DNA of 8,240 bases from Clostridia bacterium (GTDB lineage Bacteria > Bacillota > Clostridia > Oscillospirales > CAG-272), in NCBI GenBank assembly GCA_017540285.1, contig JAFYBI010000443.1, positions 1-8,240 on the forward strand, in the 5' to 3' direction. A program made the position numbers and the translations under genes. Position 1 is the stretch's first letter. The number at the start of each line of letters is the position of its first letter. Shown one piece after another: positions 1 through 6,338 of the stretch. Under the pieces are notes generated by a model that was not told where the DNA came from, did no database searches, and worked only from the letters and a program-made list of their open reading frames with translations.

Positions 1-86
1 AGTGAGCCCGCCTTTTGTCTCCGCGGACCCCGCGGCGCGCGCTCTTCCTGTCTCCGGGCACCGCCCGGCGCACGCGCAGACGACAG
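1..86. other. Left-edge non-coding stretch with two hairpin-forming repeats
   Basis: No reading frame here can be supported as a gene. Two related segments, at about 16-48 and 49-81, each begin TGTCTCCG and can each fold a 6-bp hairpin with an ACC loop: CCGCGG-ACC-CCGCGG at 21-35 and CCGGGC-ACC-GCCCGG at 54-68. The bases GCCCGCC followed by TTTT at 6-16 resemble the distal arm and U-tract of a terminator whose first arm would lie outside the window; that reading is inference. Confidence 0.4.
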
Positions 87-120
87 AACAAAAGCGCGGA
101 TCCGAAGATCCGCGCGCTTT
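87..120 (-). terminator. Intrinsic terminator of the DUF2974 gene
   Basis: Read on the minus strand there is a perfect 8-bp stem, CGCGGATC paired with GATCCGCG (114-107 with 102-95). It closes on a UUCG tetraloop (106-103), a classic very stable loop, and is followed directly by CTTTTGTT. The outer AAAG/CTTT bases can add pairs across a 2-nt bulge. It begins about 14 nt past the stop codon of the leftward hydrolase gene, where a rho-independent terminator is expected. Confidence 0.85.
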
Positions 121-133
121 CTCCAATCTTGTA

Positions 134-1231
134 TTACCTTGCCTTGAAGTTTGCCTCCGCGAGGCGGCGCATCAGCAGATATACGTTGTCCTTCGCGTCC
201 TTGTCCAGCGACGCGTACTGCCTGATCATCGCCGCCGCCTTCGCCGCAAACGCCACCGGATCGCCGAGCGACAAATCCCCCACCGTCTTCGCGCCCGTCG
301 ATTCGAGCAGACCGAAGACCGTGTCGGTGAACTTGCGCCTCTCCTCCGGGGAGATCCCGTCGAGCCACTCCGCCAGCACCTCGTTGTGCCGCTTTCCCTC
401 CGGGGACAGCTCGTCGAGATGCAGGAAGCGGGGGCCCTTCACCTCCCACGAGAACGGGTCGTGCTGCATCAGCCCGTTTTTCACCGTGCTCTCGACCACC
501 TCGTACCGGTCGTTGTGGCCGAGCAGCATCCCGATCACCGAGGACTGCGGCACGATCGTCGTGATCTTGCCCTCCGCCGCGGCGAATTCGGGCGACTCGA
601 TGATCTCCCGGATGAACCCCGGCCCGTCGTTCGACCAGACCTTCACGATCCGGTCCGCCAGGACCTTCGGCGCGTAAATCGCCGCGTAGGCCGCGAGATT
701 GCCGCCCTTTGAATGACCGCCGATCCGGATCGGGCCGCTGAAATACGACGCCGTCTCCGTGAGATATTCGAGCGCGAGCTCCTGCGACCTCACCGGGCGC
801 GTGAAGCTCAGATGAAAGTCCTCCCGCCAGCCGAGGAGCGTGTCGTCGGTGCCGCGGTAGGCGATGAAGAGCGAATCGTCCGGCAGAATGAACGTCACTG
901 CGCTGAACTGCACGACCTCCTCTTCGTCGTGGACGTCCCGGAAGGCCGTCATGTAGACGTCCCGGAACCGGACCGTGGCCGCCGCCTTCTCCAGCGTGTC
1001 GTTGACGAACGCCGGGACCACGTCGAACGCCTCCCCCTCCGGGAACCGCTCGTGAAACCGCGCGTAGGCGTCCGCGAGCTTCACCGGGGCCCCGAGCGGA
1101 TCCGGGGAGACGATCCCCGCATAGTTGGGGAACGAGAGCATCGAGAGAATGAGATTGTCGACCTCGCAGAAGGGCGCCGCCGCGAAGGGAAGGTCCCCGC
1201 GCCAGTCGAGATAGTCGTTGATGTTGGGCAT
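134..1231 (-). CDS. DUF2974 / Mbeg1-like alpha/beta hydrolase (putative lipase)
   Basis: A protein of 365 aa that I recognise as the DUF2974 (Mbeg1-like) family of lipase-like alpha/beta hydrolases common in Firmicutes. Visible hallmarks are the N-terminal NDYLDWRGDL segment (5-14), typical of the family. YRGTDD (125-130) precedes GWREDF (134-139) and probably contributes to the oxyanion region. The nucleophile elbow GGHSKGG (171-177) has Ser174 as the likely nucleophile. NDGPGF (201-206) and a QHDPF segment with His257 are candidates for the Asp and His of the triad. There is no signal peptide or membrane segment, so it is probably cytoplasmic. The substrate is unknown; the family is inferred to act on lipids or esters. 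The start is supported by GGAG (1241-1238), 6 nt upstream of ATG. It appears monocistronic, with its own promoter and a UUCG-loop terminator. Family assignment is firm; the biochemical role is inference. Confidence 0.9.
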   Translation of the reverse strand: MPNINDYLDWRGDLPFAAAPFCEVDNLILSMLSFPNYAGIVSPDPLGAPVKLADAYARFHERFPEGEAFDVVPAFVNDTLEKAAATVRFRDVYMTAFRDVHDEEEVVQFSAVTFILPDDSLFIAYRGTDDTLLGWREDFHLSFTRPVRSQELALEYLTETASYFSGPIRIGGHSKGGNLAAYAAIYAPKVLADRIVKVWSNDGPGFIREIIESPEFAAAEGKITTIVPQSSVIGMLLGHNDRYEVVESTVKNGLMQHDPFSWEVKGPRFLHLDELSPEGKRHNEVLAEWLDGISPEERRKFTDTVFGLLESTGAKTVGDLSLGDPVAFAAKAAAMIRQYASLDKDAKDNVYLLMRRLAEANFKAR

Positions 1232-1258
1232 AGGAAACTCCGTTTCTGAAGGGTAAGG

Positions 1259-1286
1259 TTGAAAAGTACGCCGGATGTATTATACA
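1259..1286 (+). promoter_or_regulatory. Candidate promoter for holA
   Basis: On the plus strand TTGAAA (1259-1264) is followed by a 16-bp spacer and TATACA (1281-1286). Transcription would start near 1293, leaving a leader of about 73 nt before holA. The leader contains a small perfect hairpin, TGCGT-GAGA-ACGCA (1327-1340), with a GNRA-type loop. The -10 box is weaker than that of the opposing promoter, which shares bases 1281-1284. Confidence 0.5.
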
Positions 1287-1308
1287 ACGGTTCCGACCCG
1301 CTTTTCAA
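1279..1308 (-). promoter_or_regulatory. Sigma-A type promoter for the DUF2974 gene
   Basis: On the minus strand TTGAAA (1308-1303) is followed by an 18-bp spacer and a perfect TATAAT (1284-1279). Transcription would start near 1272, giving a leader of about 40 nt before the ATG at 1231. It overlaps a candidate promoter on the other strand. Confidence 0.75.
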
Positions 1309-1365
1309 GAGGGATCGGATGAAGTTTGCGTGAGAACGCATGATTTTCTGGAAATGAGGTGCGGC

Positions 1366-2436
1366 ATGATGGAAGAACGCGAGCTGGCGTCGCGGATCAA
1401 AAGCGGGAACATCGCGGGGATGTACTTCTTCTGGGGCAGCGAGGACTTCACGAAGAACCGCCGGGCGGCGGAACTCCGTCGGGCGGCCGCGGGGGACGAT
1501 CCCTCCTTTTCCGCGTTCAACGCCGTCGACCTCTTCTTCGGCGAAGGGGAGCTCGACCTCGGCGCGATCCGGGACGCGGTGTCCTCCCCGCCGCTCATGT
1601 CCCCCTGCAAGGCCGTGACCGTCTCCTTTTCCGCCCTCGATTCGCTGAAGGAGAAAGAACGCACGGCGCTGCTCGACCTCCTGCGCTCCTTTGAGGGCGC
1701 GATCCCGGACACGGTCCTCGTCGTGAAGGCGACCTCGGACGGCTTCGATCCGGGGACAAAGAAAAAGCCCTCGGTCTTTCTGCGCGAGGCGATGAAGTTC
1801 ATGAACTGTGTCGAATTCCCCTATGAAAGCGAGGGCCGCCTCGCCCGCTGGATGGAGCGGCATTTCGCGGACTACGGCCTCACCGCCGATCCCGGGGTGA
1901 CCTCCCGCATCCTCGCCGCAGCCGGACACAGCATGTACCGTCTCGAGGGCGAGGTCTCGAAGATCGGCGCGTACGCGGCAGCCCGGGGGGCGTCTTCCGT
2001 CACCCTCGCCGACGTGGACGCCTGTGTCGCGCATACCGAGGAGGAGGACGCCTTCGCGCTCGCCAACGCCGTCCTCGCGGGGAACACGGCGGAAGCGCTC
2101 CGCATCCTCAGCCTGAAAAAAGGACGCCGGGAGGAGCCCGCCTACGTCCTCGCGCAGATCACCAAAACGATCGCCGACCTCGCCGCGGCTTCCCTTTTCC
2201 TGGCGGAGGGCCGGGACCGCTACGACTACGCGCGGACGATGAAGATGAACGAATACCGCGCGGGCCTCTACTGCCGGGCGGCGTCACAGGCATCCCCCGG
2301 ACGGCTGGCGGCCCTCGTCGAAGCGGCTGCGGCGGCGGAACGCGCGATGAAGACCGGCGGCGCGGGGTATCTCCCGATCGAGCGGCTCATCTGCTCGCAG
2401 ACGGCTGCCGCACAGGGCCGGGGAGGCGCGCGATGA
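1366..2436 (+). CDS. holA: DNA polymerase III subunit delta (clamp loader)
   Basis: The delta subunit of the DNA polymerase III clamp loader, which opens the beta sliding clamp during loading at primed sites. As called it is 356 aa, close to the usual 330-345. Family features include the N-terminal IAGMYFFWGSEDFTKNR segment (17-32), corresponding to the conserved start of the clamp-binding domain. The central helical region contains the FALANAVLAGNTAEALRIL block (230-248), and the C-terminal collar ends near LPIERLI (336-342). The Walker motif is degenerate or absent, as expected for delta. The start was chosen because GAGGTG (1356-1361) lies 4 nt before ATG 1366. ATG 1369 is an equally placed alternative. 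The in-frame GTG at 1330 and ATG at 1354 lack a good ribosome binding site. The gene overlaps the next by ATGA (2433-2436), implying translational coupling. Confidence 0.93.
   Translation: MMEERELASRIKSGNIAGMYFFWGSEDFTKNRRAAELRRAAAGDDPSFSAFNAVDLFFGEGELDLGAIRDAVSSPPLMSPCKAVTVSFSALDSLKEKERTALLDLLRSFEGAIPDTVLVVKATSDGFDPGTKKKPSVFLREAMKFMNCVEFPYESEGRLARWMERHFADYGLTADPGVTSRILAAAGHSMYRLEGEVSKIGAYAAARGASSVTLADVDACVAHTEEEDAFALANAVLAGNTAEALRILSLKKGRREEPAYVLAQITKTIADLAAASLFLAEGRDRYDYARTMKMNEYRAGLYCRAASQASPGRLAALVEAAAAAERAMKTGGAGYLPIERLICSQTAAAQGRGGAR
2421..2426 (+). promoter_or_regulatory. Ribosome binding site of the TOPRIM gene, inside the holA 3' end
   Basis: GGGAGG lies 6 nt before ATG 2433 and within the last codons of holA. 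It fixes the start of the downstream gene at the ATGA overlap. Confidence 0.8.
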
Positions 2437-3302
2437 TCCGGCTCGGCATCCCCGTCATCGTGGAGGGGAGATACGACAAGGCGCGGCTGGCAGGCCTGAT
2501 CGACGGGACGATCCTCACGACCGACGGATTCGCCGTCTTCAACAACGCAGAGCGGCGGGCCCTGATCCGTCGGCTCGGCAGCCGCGGGGTGATCCTCCTC
2601 TGCGACAGCGACGGCGGCGGGCGCCTGATCCGGTCGCATCTGCGCGGCATGCTCGGCGGGATCCCGGTGTACGACCTCTACACCCCGGCGATACGCGGGA
2701 AGGAAAAGCGCAAGGCCGCGCCGTCGAAGGCCGGGATCCTCGGCGTCGAAGGGGTCCCGAACGAGATCCTCGAAGGGATCTTCGAAGCGTTTCTCACCGC
2801 GCATCCGGAATGCCGCGCAGAGGCGGAGGCGGACGGTGCAGTGGTCTCCGGCCGCGAGCCCGTGACGGCGGCGCTGCTCTACGATCTCGGGCTGAACGGA
2901 TCGGCGGACGCGGCGGCGCGGCGGTCCCGTGCGGCACAAGCCCTCGGCCTGCCCCCCGGCATGAGTGCGAAGGCCTTTTGCGAGGCTGCCGACCTGATCG
3001 CGGACGGGGAAACGCTGAGGCGAATATGCGAAAAGCTCTGCGCGCGTGTGACGGGGAAAACATACGCGCCTTTTTGCTTTACTGCGGATCCAGTACGTCA
3101 AACGCCGCGGCAAGCGCCTCCTCCTTCGTGGCATATCCCGCCGAAAACTGCCCGCGGAGAACGTGCTTCCACGTCCCCGGACGGAACCGGTCCTCGAGAA
3201 GCGTCACCATCTCGCCCTTGTATTTCAGATACTCGTGTCCGTTGCGGCTGCGTCGGAGCGGCGTCTTCAGAAACGTCTCCCGGCGCGCGGCGCGGTTTTT
3301 GA
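2433..3302 (+). CDS. RNase M5-like TOPRIM protein (C-terminus anomalous)
   Basis: A TOPRIM nuclease of the RNase M5 (RnmV)-like group with a DUF4093-like C-terminal part. RNase M5 matures 5S rRNA in Bacillus; a role for this clostridial relative in rRNA or other RNA processing is inference. The TOPRIM domain spans about 1-85, with catalytic-type Glu11 in VEGRYD and the metal-binding pair Asp58/Asp60 in DSDGGG. A basic RGKEKRK segment (88-94) leads to LGVEGVPNE (103-111), matching the GVEH region of RNase M5. The DUF4093-like helices, including LYDLGLNG (149-156) and LGLPPGMSAKAF (171-182), run to about residue 203. Known relatives are about 180-200 aa and end there. This frame instead continues about 85 residues of Pro/Arg/Ser-rich sequence with no family resemblance, passing through an intrinsic terminator and 224 bp antisense to the helicase gene. 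The natural end is therefore probably near 3045, and a frameshift, stop loss or sequencing error is likely. It is translationally coupled to holA. Confidence 0.8.
   Translation: MIRLGIPVIVEGRYDKARLAGLIDGTILTTDGFAVFNNAERRALIRRLGSRGVILLCDSDGGGRLIRSHLRGMLGGIPVYDLYTPAIRGKEKRKAAPSKAGILGVEGVPNEILEGIFEAFLTAHPECRAEAEADGAVVSGREPVTAALLYDLGLNGSADAAARRSRAAQALGLPPGMSAKAFCEAADLIADGETLRRICEKLCARVTGKTYAPFCFTADPVRQTPRQAPPPSWHIPPKTARGERASTSPDGTGPREASPSRPCISDTRVRCGCVGAASSETSPGARRGF
3042..3075 (+). terminator. Intrinsic terminator of the holA-TOPRIM operon
   Basis: GCGCGTGTG (3042-3050) pairs with CATACGCGC (3061-3069) through 9 bp with one G-U pair. The loop is ACGGGGAAAA and CTTTTT (3070-3075) follows. The polarity is clearly rightward; read leftward there is no U-tract against the stem. 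It sits between the conserved end of the TOPRIM domain protein and the stop codon of the convergent helicase gene (3079), but inside the open TOPRIM frame. Confidence 0.8.
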
Positions 3303-6201
3303 ACGCCGCTTCTCTCGCCTTCGCCGCTTCGGGATCGCCCTCCATGCGTCCGGCACATACGCATCCCGCGCCGATCGTGCGGTACCAGTCCGGATGACGC
3401 ATGATGTGCACATAGCGGATGATCTGATGCCCGCACATCCGGCATACGCCGACGGGAGCGCCGAGGTCGATGATCCCGACGCATTCCCACCCGCTGTGCG
3501 GCACGTCGCCGCGCTTCCAGAGGTTTTCTTCGCCTTCCTCGACCTGATTCCACGGCTCGTTCCGGTACTGCTTCGGCATCTCCCCGGCCGGCGCTCCCGC
3601 CTCCTCGGATCCGCCGAGCTCCATCGCGATCTGACCGTCGTCGGGCTTCTTCGGCTTCGGCTTCTTCGGCTTCGGCGGGTCCTTCGCGGGGACCGCTTCG
3701 GAGCGCGGCGGCCCGTCCGGATCCCCCGGGAAGTGCAAAAACGAAAACACAAACGGGGATTCCGTCTCGACCTCGGCGAAGGAGGCCGGATCGTCGTGCG
3801 GCTGCGAAGCCGGATCGTCCCCTCCGCCCGGCGTCGTGATCTCGTCCGGATCCCATGCCTCGGGCTCCTCAGGCTCCTCAGGCGGCGGAAGGGCCGAGAG
3901 ATCCTCCGCATCCGAGGAGATCGCGCCGGGGACTTCCGGCTCCCATTCCGATTCCGGTTCCACCAGTCCATCCGGTTCCGGGCTGCCGGGTTCGGGAAGC
4001 GCCGGTTCGGGAAGCGCCGGTTCGGACACCGGTTCCGGGGCCTCCGGCTTCCACGCGCCGAAATCGTAATCCATGCTCACCGGACGGCGGGACATGGTCT
4101 TTTCGAAGAGAATGTAGTACACCCCCTTCGCGGGGTCGATCTCCTCCACGACGCCGCGCCCGAAGATCGGATGCTCGACGGCGGACCCCACGCCGAGCGG
4201 CGCGCCGGGGGAAGCGGATTCCGCGGGATTGCCCGACGGAGCGGCGAGCTCCTTCGGAAGGGTCCCGATCCGCGTGAAGTTCTCCTCGCCGATGTCCGCG
4301 AGGAAGCGCGAGGGCCGCTTGGTCTGGCGGTCGCTGCCGGTCCCCTCGGATTCCGTGAGGTAGAGGCGGCGCATCGCGCGGGTCATCGCCACGAAGCACA
4401 GGCGGCGTTCCTCCTCGAGCCCGGCGTCCTTGCGCTCTTCGAGGGTGCGTCCGGAGGGGAAAATGCCCTCGGTGAGGCCGCAGACGAAGACCGCCGGGAA
4501 TTCGAGGCCCTTCGAGGCGTGGATCGTCATGAGCTTGACGCGGTCGGCGTCCTCGTCCGTGTCCCGGTCCGCTTCGAGGGCGACCTCCTGCAGAAAGACG
4601 GAAAGGCTGTAGAATTCGCCGTATCCCTGCTCGCGCTCCCACACGGAACGCTTGCATTCGGCGAGGTTGTCAAGGCGCTCCATGCTGCCCTGCTCGCGGA
4701 TGTACCGCTCGTACCCGGACCGGTCGAGGACCTCCTGCATGAGATCGGAGACGGGGACGGTGCCGGCCTTTCGGCGCAGATCCTCGATCATCGCGACGAA
4801 CGCCGGCATGCCGGTGCGGGCGAGGGCGGGATCGCCGATATACTTCCGGAGCGTCGGGTAGAGCGGAGCCCTCTCCTCGGCGGCAAGTGCCTTGAGGGCG
4901 TCGAGCTTCGCGCGTCCGAAGAACCGGCGCGGGGTGTTCGCGATCCGCTCGAAGGCCTCGTCGTCGTCCGAGAGGATCAGGCGGAGATAGGCGAGGGTGT
5001 CGCGGATCTCCATGCGCTCCCAGAACCGGACGCTGCCCCACAGCTCGTAGGGGATCGCGGCCTGCATCAGGGCCTGTTCGAGGAAGCGGGAGAGGAAGCC
5101 GGCGCGGTAGAGGAGCGCGACGTCGCGGTATGCCATGCCCTCCTCGCGGGTGAGGCGGCGGATCTCCCCGGCGATCCATGTTCCCTCCTCCGCCTCGGTC
5201 TTGGCGTGCAGGGCGATGACGTCCGGCCCGTCGGGGGAGGCGGTCCAGAGGTCCTTCGGGATGCGGTTGCGGTTGTGCGCGATGAGGGAATTCGCCGCGC
5301 GGAGGATGGGACCGCAGGAGCGGTAATTGCGGTTCATGAGGATCGTTTCGGTCCCTGGGAAAAGCTTGTCGAAATCCACGAGAATCGAGACGTCCGCGCC
5401 GCGCCACTCATAGATGTTCTGGTCCGGGTCGCCGACGACGAAAAGGTTCCGATGCTTAGCCGAGAGCATGCGCAGAAGCCGCAGCTCGCGGCGGGAGGAG
5501 TCCTGAAACTCGTCGACCTGGATGTAATAGAGCCGGTCCGCCCACTTTTCGAGGACCTCGGGCCAGGTGCGGAAAATCTCGAACGCGAAGGAGACGAGAT
5601 CGTCGAAGTCGAGGCCGAAGGCCTTGCGCTGCTTTTCGAGGTAGCGGCGGACGACGGTGATCTCGAGCGCGGTGAGCGGCCGTACGGGCGAGGCCGGAGG
5701 CGGGGTAATGCTCGCGGCGTCGCCGTTCACGAGGGCGGGGACGTACTCCTCGTTCGATTTGAGGCGGTGGACGGTGTCGAGGATGCTCTCGAAGGTCGCG
5801 CGGTCGAGCTTGATCTCCATCTCCGCGTAGATCTCGGAGAGGATGCGCCGCTGGGCCTGCTCGTCGAGGATGACGAAGTTCTTCGGGTAGAAGAGGCGGT
5901 GGATGTCCTCGCGCAGGACGCGGACGCAGAAGCCGTGGTAGGTGGTGATGAGGGAGGTGTCGTACCCGTCGCCGACGAGGGAGCGCACGCGCCGCTTCAT
6001 CTCCCCGGCGGCCTTGTTCGTGAAGGTGACGCAGAGGACGTTCGAGGGGTGGATACCGGCGGCTTTCACGAGATAGGCGTAGCGGCAGGTGAGGGCGCGC
6101 GTCTTCCCGGAGCCTGCCCCGGCGATGACGCGGACGTACCCCTCGGTCGCCGTCGCCGCGGCCCGCTGATCGCGGTTGAGGGAGGAGAGAAAGTCGGTCA
6201 T
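3079..6201 (-). CDS. UvrD/PcrA-type SF1A DNA helicase with disordered linker and C-terminal Cys-rich domain
   Basis: An ATP-dependent 3'-5' DNA helicase of superfamily 1A, presumably acting in repair and replication restart. It has 1040 aa; UvrD/PcrA proteins are usually 720-780. The motifs are the Q-motif region (LNRDQ, 8-12), Walker A AGAGSGKT (27-34) and Walker B VDEFQD (229-234). Motif III is GDPDQNIYEWRGAD (257-270), with NYRS at 292-295, TIHASKGLEFPAVF (559-572) and VAMTRA (604-609). All look intact. A Tudor-like PcrA tail (VGSAVEHPIFGRGVVEEID, 671-689) follows. Then comes an acidic, Pro-rich linker with a basic PKPKK block (about 717-900). The final domain (about 904-1040) has C907, C920-x-x-C923, an IRYVHIMRHP segment (928-937) and C947-x-C949. 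I recognise it as a zinc-ribbon-like domain also seen in small stand-alone proteins of unknown function. The start was set at ATG 6201 because GGAGG lies 6 nt upstream; an upstream in-frame ATG (6261) falls on the -35 box. Confidence 0.93.
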   Translation of the reverse strand: MTDFLSSLNRDQRAAATATEGYVRVIAGAGSGKTRALTCRYAYLVKAAGIHPSNVLCVTFTNKAAGEMKRRVRSLVGDGYDTSLITTYHGFCVRVLREDIHRLFYPKNFVILDEQAQRRILSEIYAEMEIKLDRATFESILDTVHRLKSNEEYVPALVNGDAASITPPPASPVRPLTALEITVVRRYLEKQRKAFGLDFDDLVSFAFEIFRTWPEVLEKWADRLYYIQVDEFQDSSRRELRLLRMLSAKHRNLFVVGDPDQNIYEWRGADVSILVDFDKLFPGTETILMNRNYRSCGPILRAANSLIAHNRNRIPKDLWTASPDGPDVIALHAKTEAEEGTWIAGEIRRLTREEGMAYRDVALLYRAGFLSRFLEQALMQAAIPYELWGSVRFWERMEIRDTLAYLRLILSDDDEAFERIANTPRRFFGRAKLDALKALAAEERAPLYPTLRKYIGDPALARTGMPAFVAMIEDLRRKAGTVPVSDLMQEVLDRSGYERYIREQGSMERLDNLAECKRSVWEREQGYGEFYSLSVFLQEVALEADRDTDEDADRVKLMTIHASKGLEFPAVFVCGLTEGIFPSGRTLEERKDAGLEEERRLCFVAMTRAMRRLYLTESEGTGSDRQTKRPSRFLADIGEENFTRIGTLPKELAAPSGNPAESASPGAPLGVGSAVEHPIFGRGVVEEIDPAKGVYYILFEKTMSRRPVSMDYDFGAWKPEAPEPVSEPALPEPALPEPGSPEPDGLVEPESEWEPEVPGAISSDAEDLSALPPPEEPEEPEAWDPDEITTPGGGDDPASQPHDDPASFAEVETESPFVFSFLHFPGDPDGPPRSEAVPAKDPPKPKKPKPKKPDDGQIAMELGGSEEAGAPAGEMPKQYRNEPWNQVEEGEENLWKRGDVPHSGWECVGIIDLGAPVGVCRMCGHQIIRYVHIMRHPDWYRTIGAGCVCAGRMEGDPEAAKAREAAFKNRAARRETFLKTPLRRSRNGHEYLKYKGEMVTLLEDRFRPGTWKHVLRGQFSAGYATKEEALAAAFDVLDPQ
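3082..3492 (-). other. C-terminal Cys-rich domain of the helicase
   Basis: Helicase residues about 904-1039. The order is GWECVGI with C907, then CRMCGH (920-925), IRYVHIMRHP (928-937) and GCVCAGRMEGD (946-956). A basic helix KNRAARRETFLK (968-979) follows, then a beta-rich tail (EYLKYKGEMVTLL). Four to five cysteines and three histidines could bind zinc. The function of this domain is not known to me. Confidence 0.7.
3502..4053 (-). repeat. Low-complexity linker of the helicase with short in-frame tandem repeats
   Basis: Helicase residues about 717-900. The DNA shows in-frame tandem duplications. A 15-bp unit encodes PEPAL (about 3990-4025, two perfect copies and a decayed third). A perfect 15-bp duplication at 3646-3660 and 3661-3675 encodes the PKPKK repeat. 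A 9-bp duplication at 3863-3871 and 3872-3880 encodes EEP. The first two thirds is strongly acidic and Pro-rich; residues 840-853 are strongly basic. It is predicted to be disordered and to tether the C-terminal domain. Confidence 0.75.
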
Positions 6202-6207
6202 GGCGCG

Positions 6208-6212
6208 CCTCC
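6208..6212 (-). promoter_or_regulatory. Ribosome binding site fixing the helicase start
   Basis: GGAGG on the minus strand lies 6 nt before ATG 6201. It rules in favour of this start over the in-frame ATG 60 nt upstream, which lies inside the promoter. Confidence 0.85.
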
Positions 6213-6231
6213 GGGGAAAGGATTTTGCTAT

Positions 6232-6261
6232 ATTATAGCATATCCGGGGGCGGGGCGTCAA
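6232..6261 (-). promoter_or_regulatory. Sigma-A type promoter of the helicase gene
   Basis: On the minus strand TTGACG (6261-6256) is followed by an 18-bp spacer and a perfect TATAAT (6237-6232). Transcription would start near 6225, giving a short leader of about 24 nt that contains the ribosome binding site. The -10 box lies within a 15-bp palindrome (6226-6240). Confidence 0.8.
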
Positions 6262-6338
6262 GCGGGCGGGATGAGAGAATTCGGGAGGCGGCGGCGCTGC
6301 CGTTTGACGCGAATGCCGCGCAAAGCATGGTTTTTTTC

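Noticed and set aside
2..1249. Plus-strand open frames opposite the DUF2974 gene (2-712, 15-677, 713-1249)
   Set aside because: The minus-strand frame encodes a recognisable hydrolase with a promoter, ribosome binding site and terminator. The antisense translations are Arg-rich and lack family features.
1330..1365. Longer holA starting at GTG 1330 or ATG 1354
   Set aside because: Neither has a good ribosome binding site, whereas GAGGTG sits 4-7 nt before the ATG pair at 1366/1369. The extra residues do not look like HolA.
3646..3675. Tandem repeats considered as a CRISPR or mobile-element signature
   Set aside because: The units are adjacent, have no unique spacers, and encode an in-frame PKPKK repeat in the helicase linker.
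3836..4069. A plus-strand Ser/Gly-rich small protein
   Set aside because: It is the antisense reading of the helicase's Pro/Glu linker repeats; its low complexity follows from those repeats.
6202..6261. N-terminal extension of the helicase to ATG 6261
   Set aside because: The extension would be encoded by the -35/-10 promoter and the ribosome binding site, and it resembles no helicase N-terminus.
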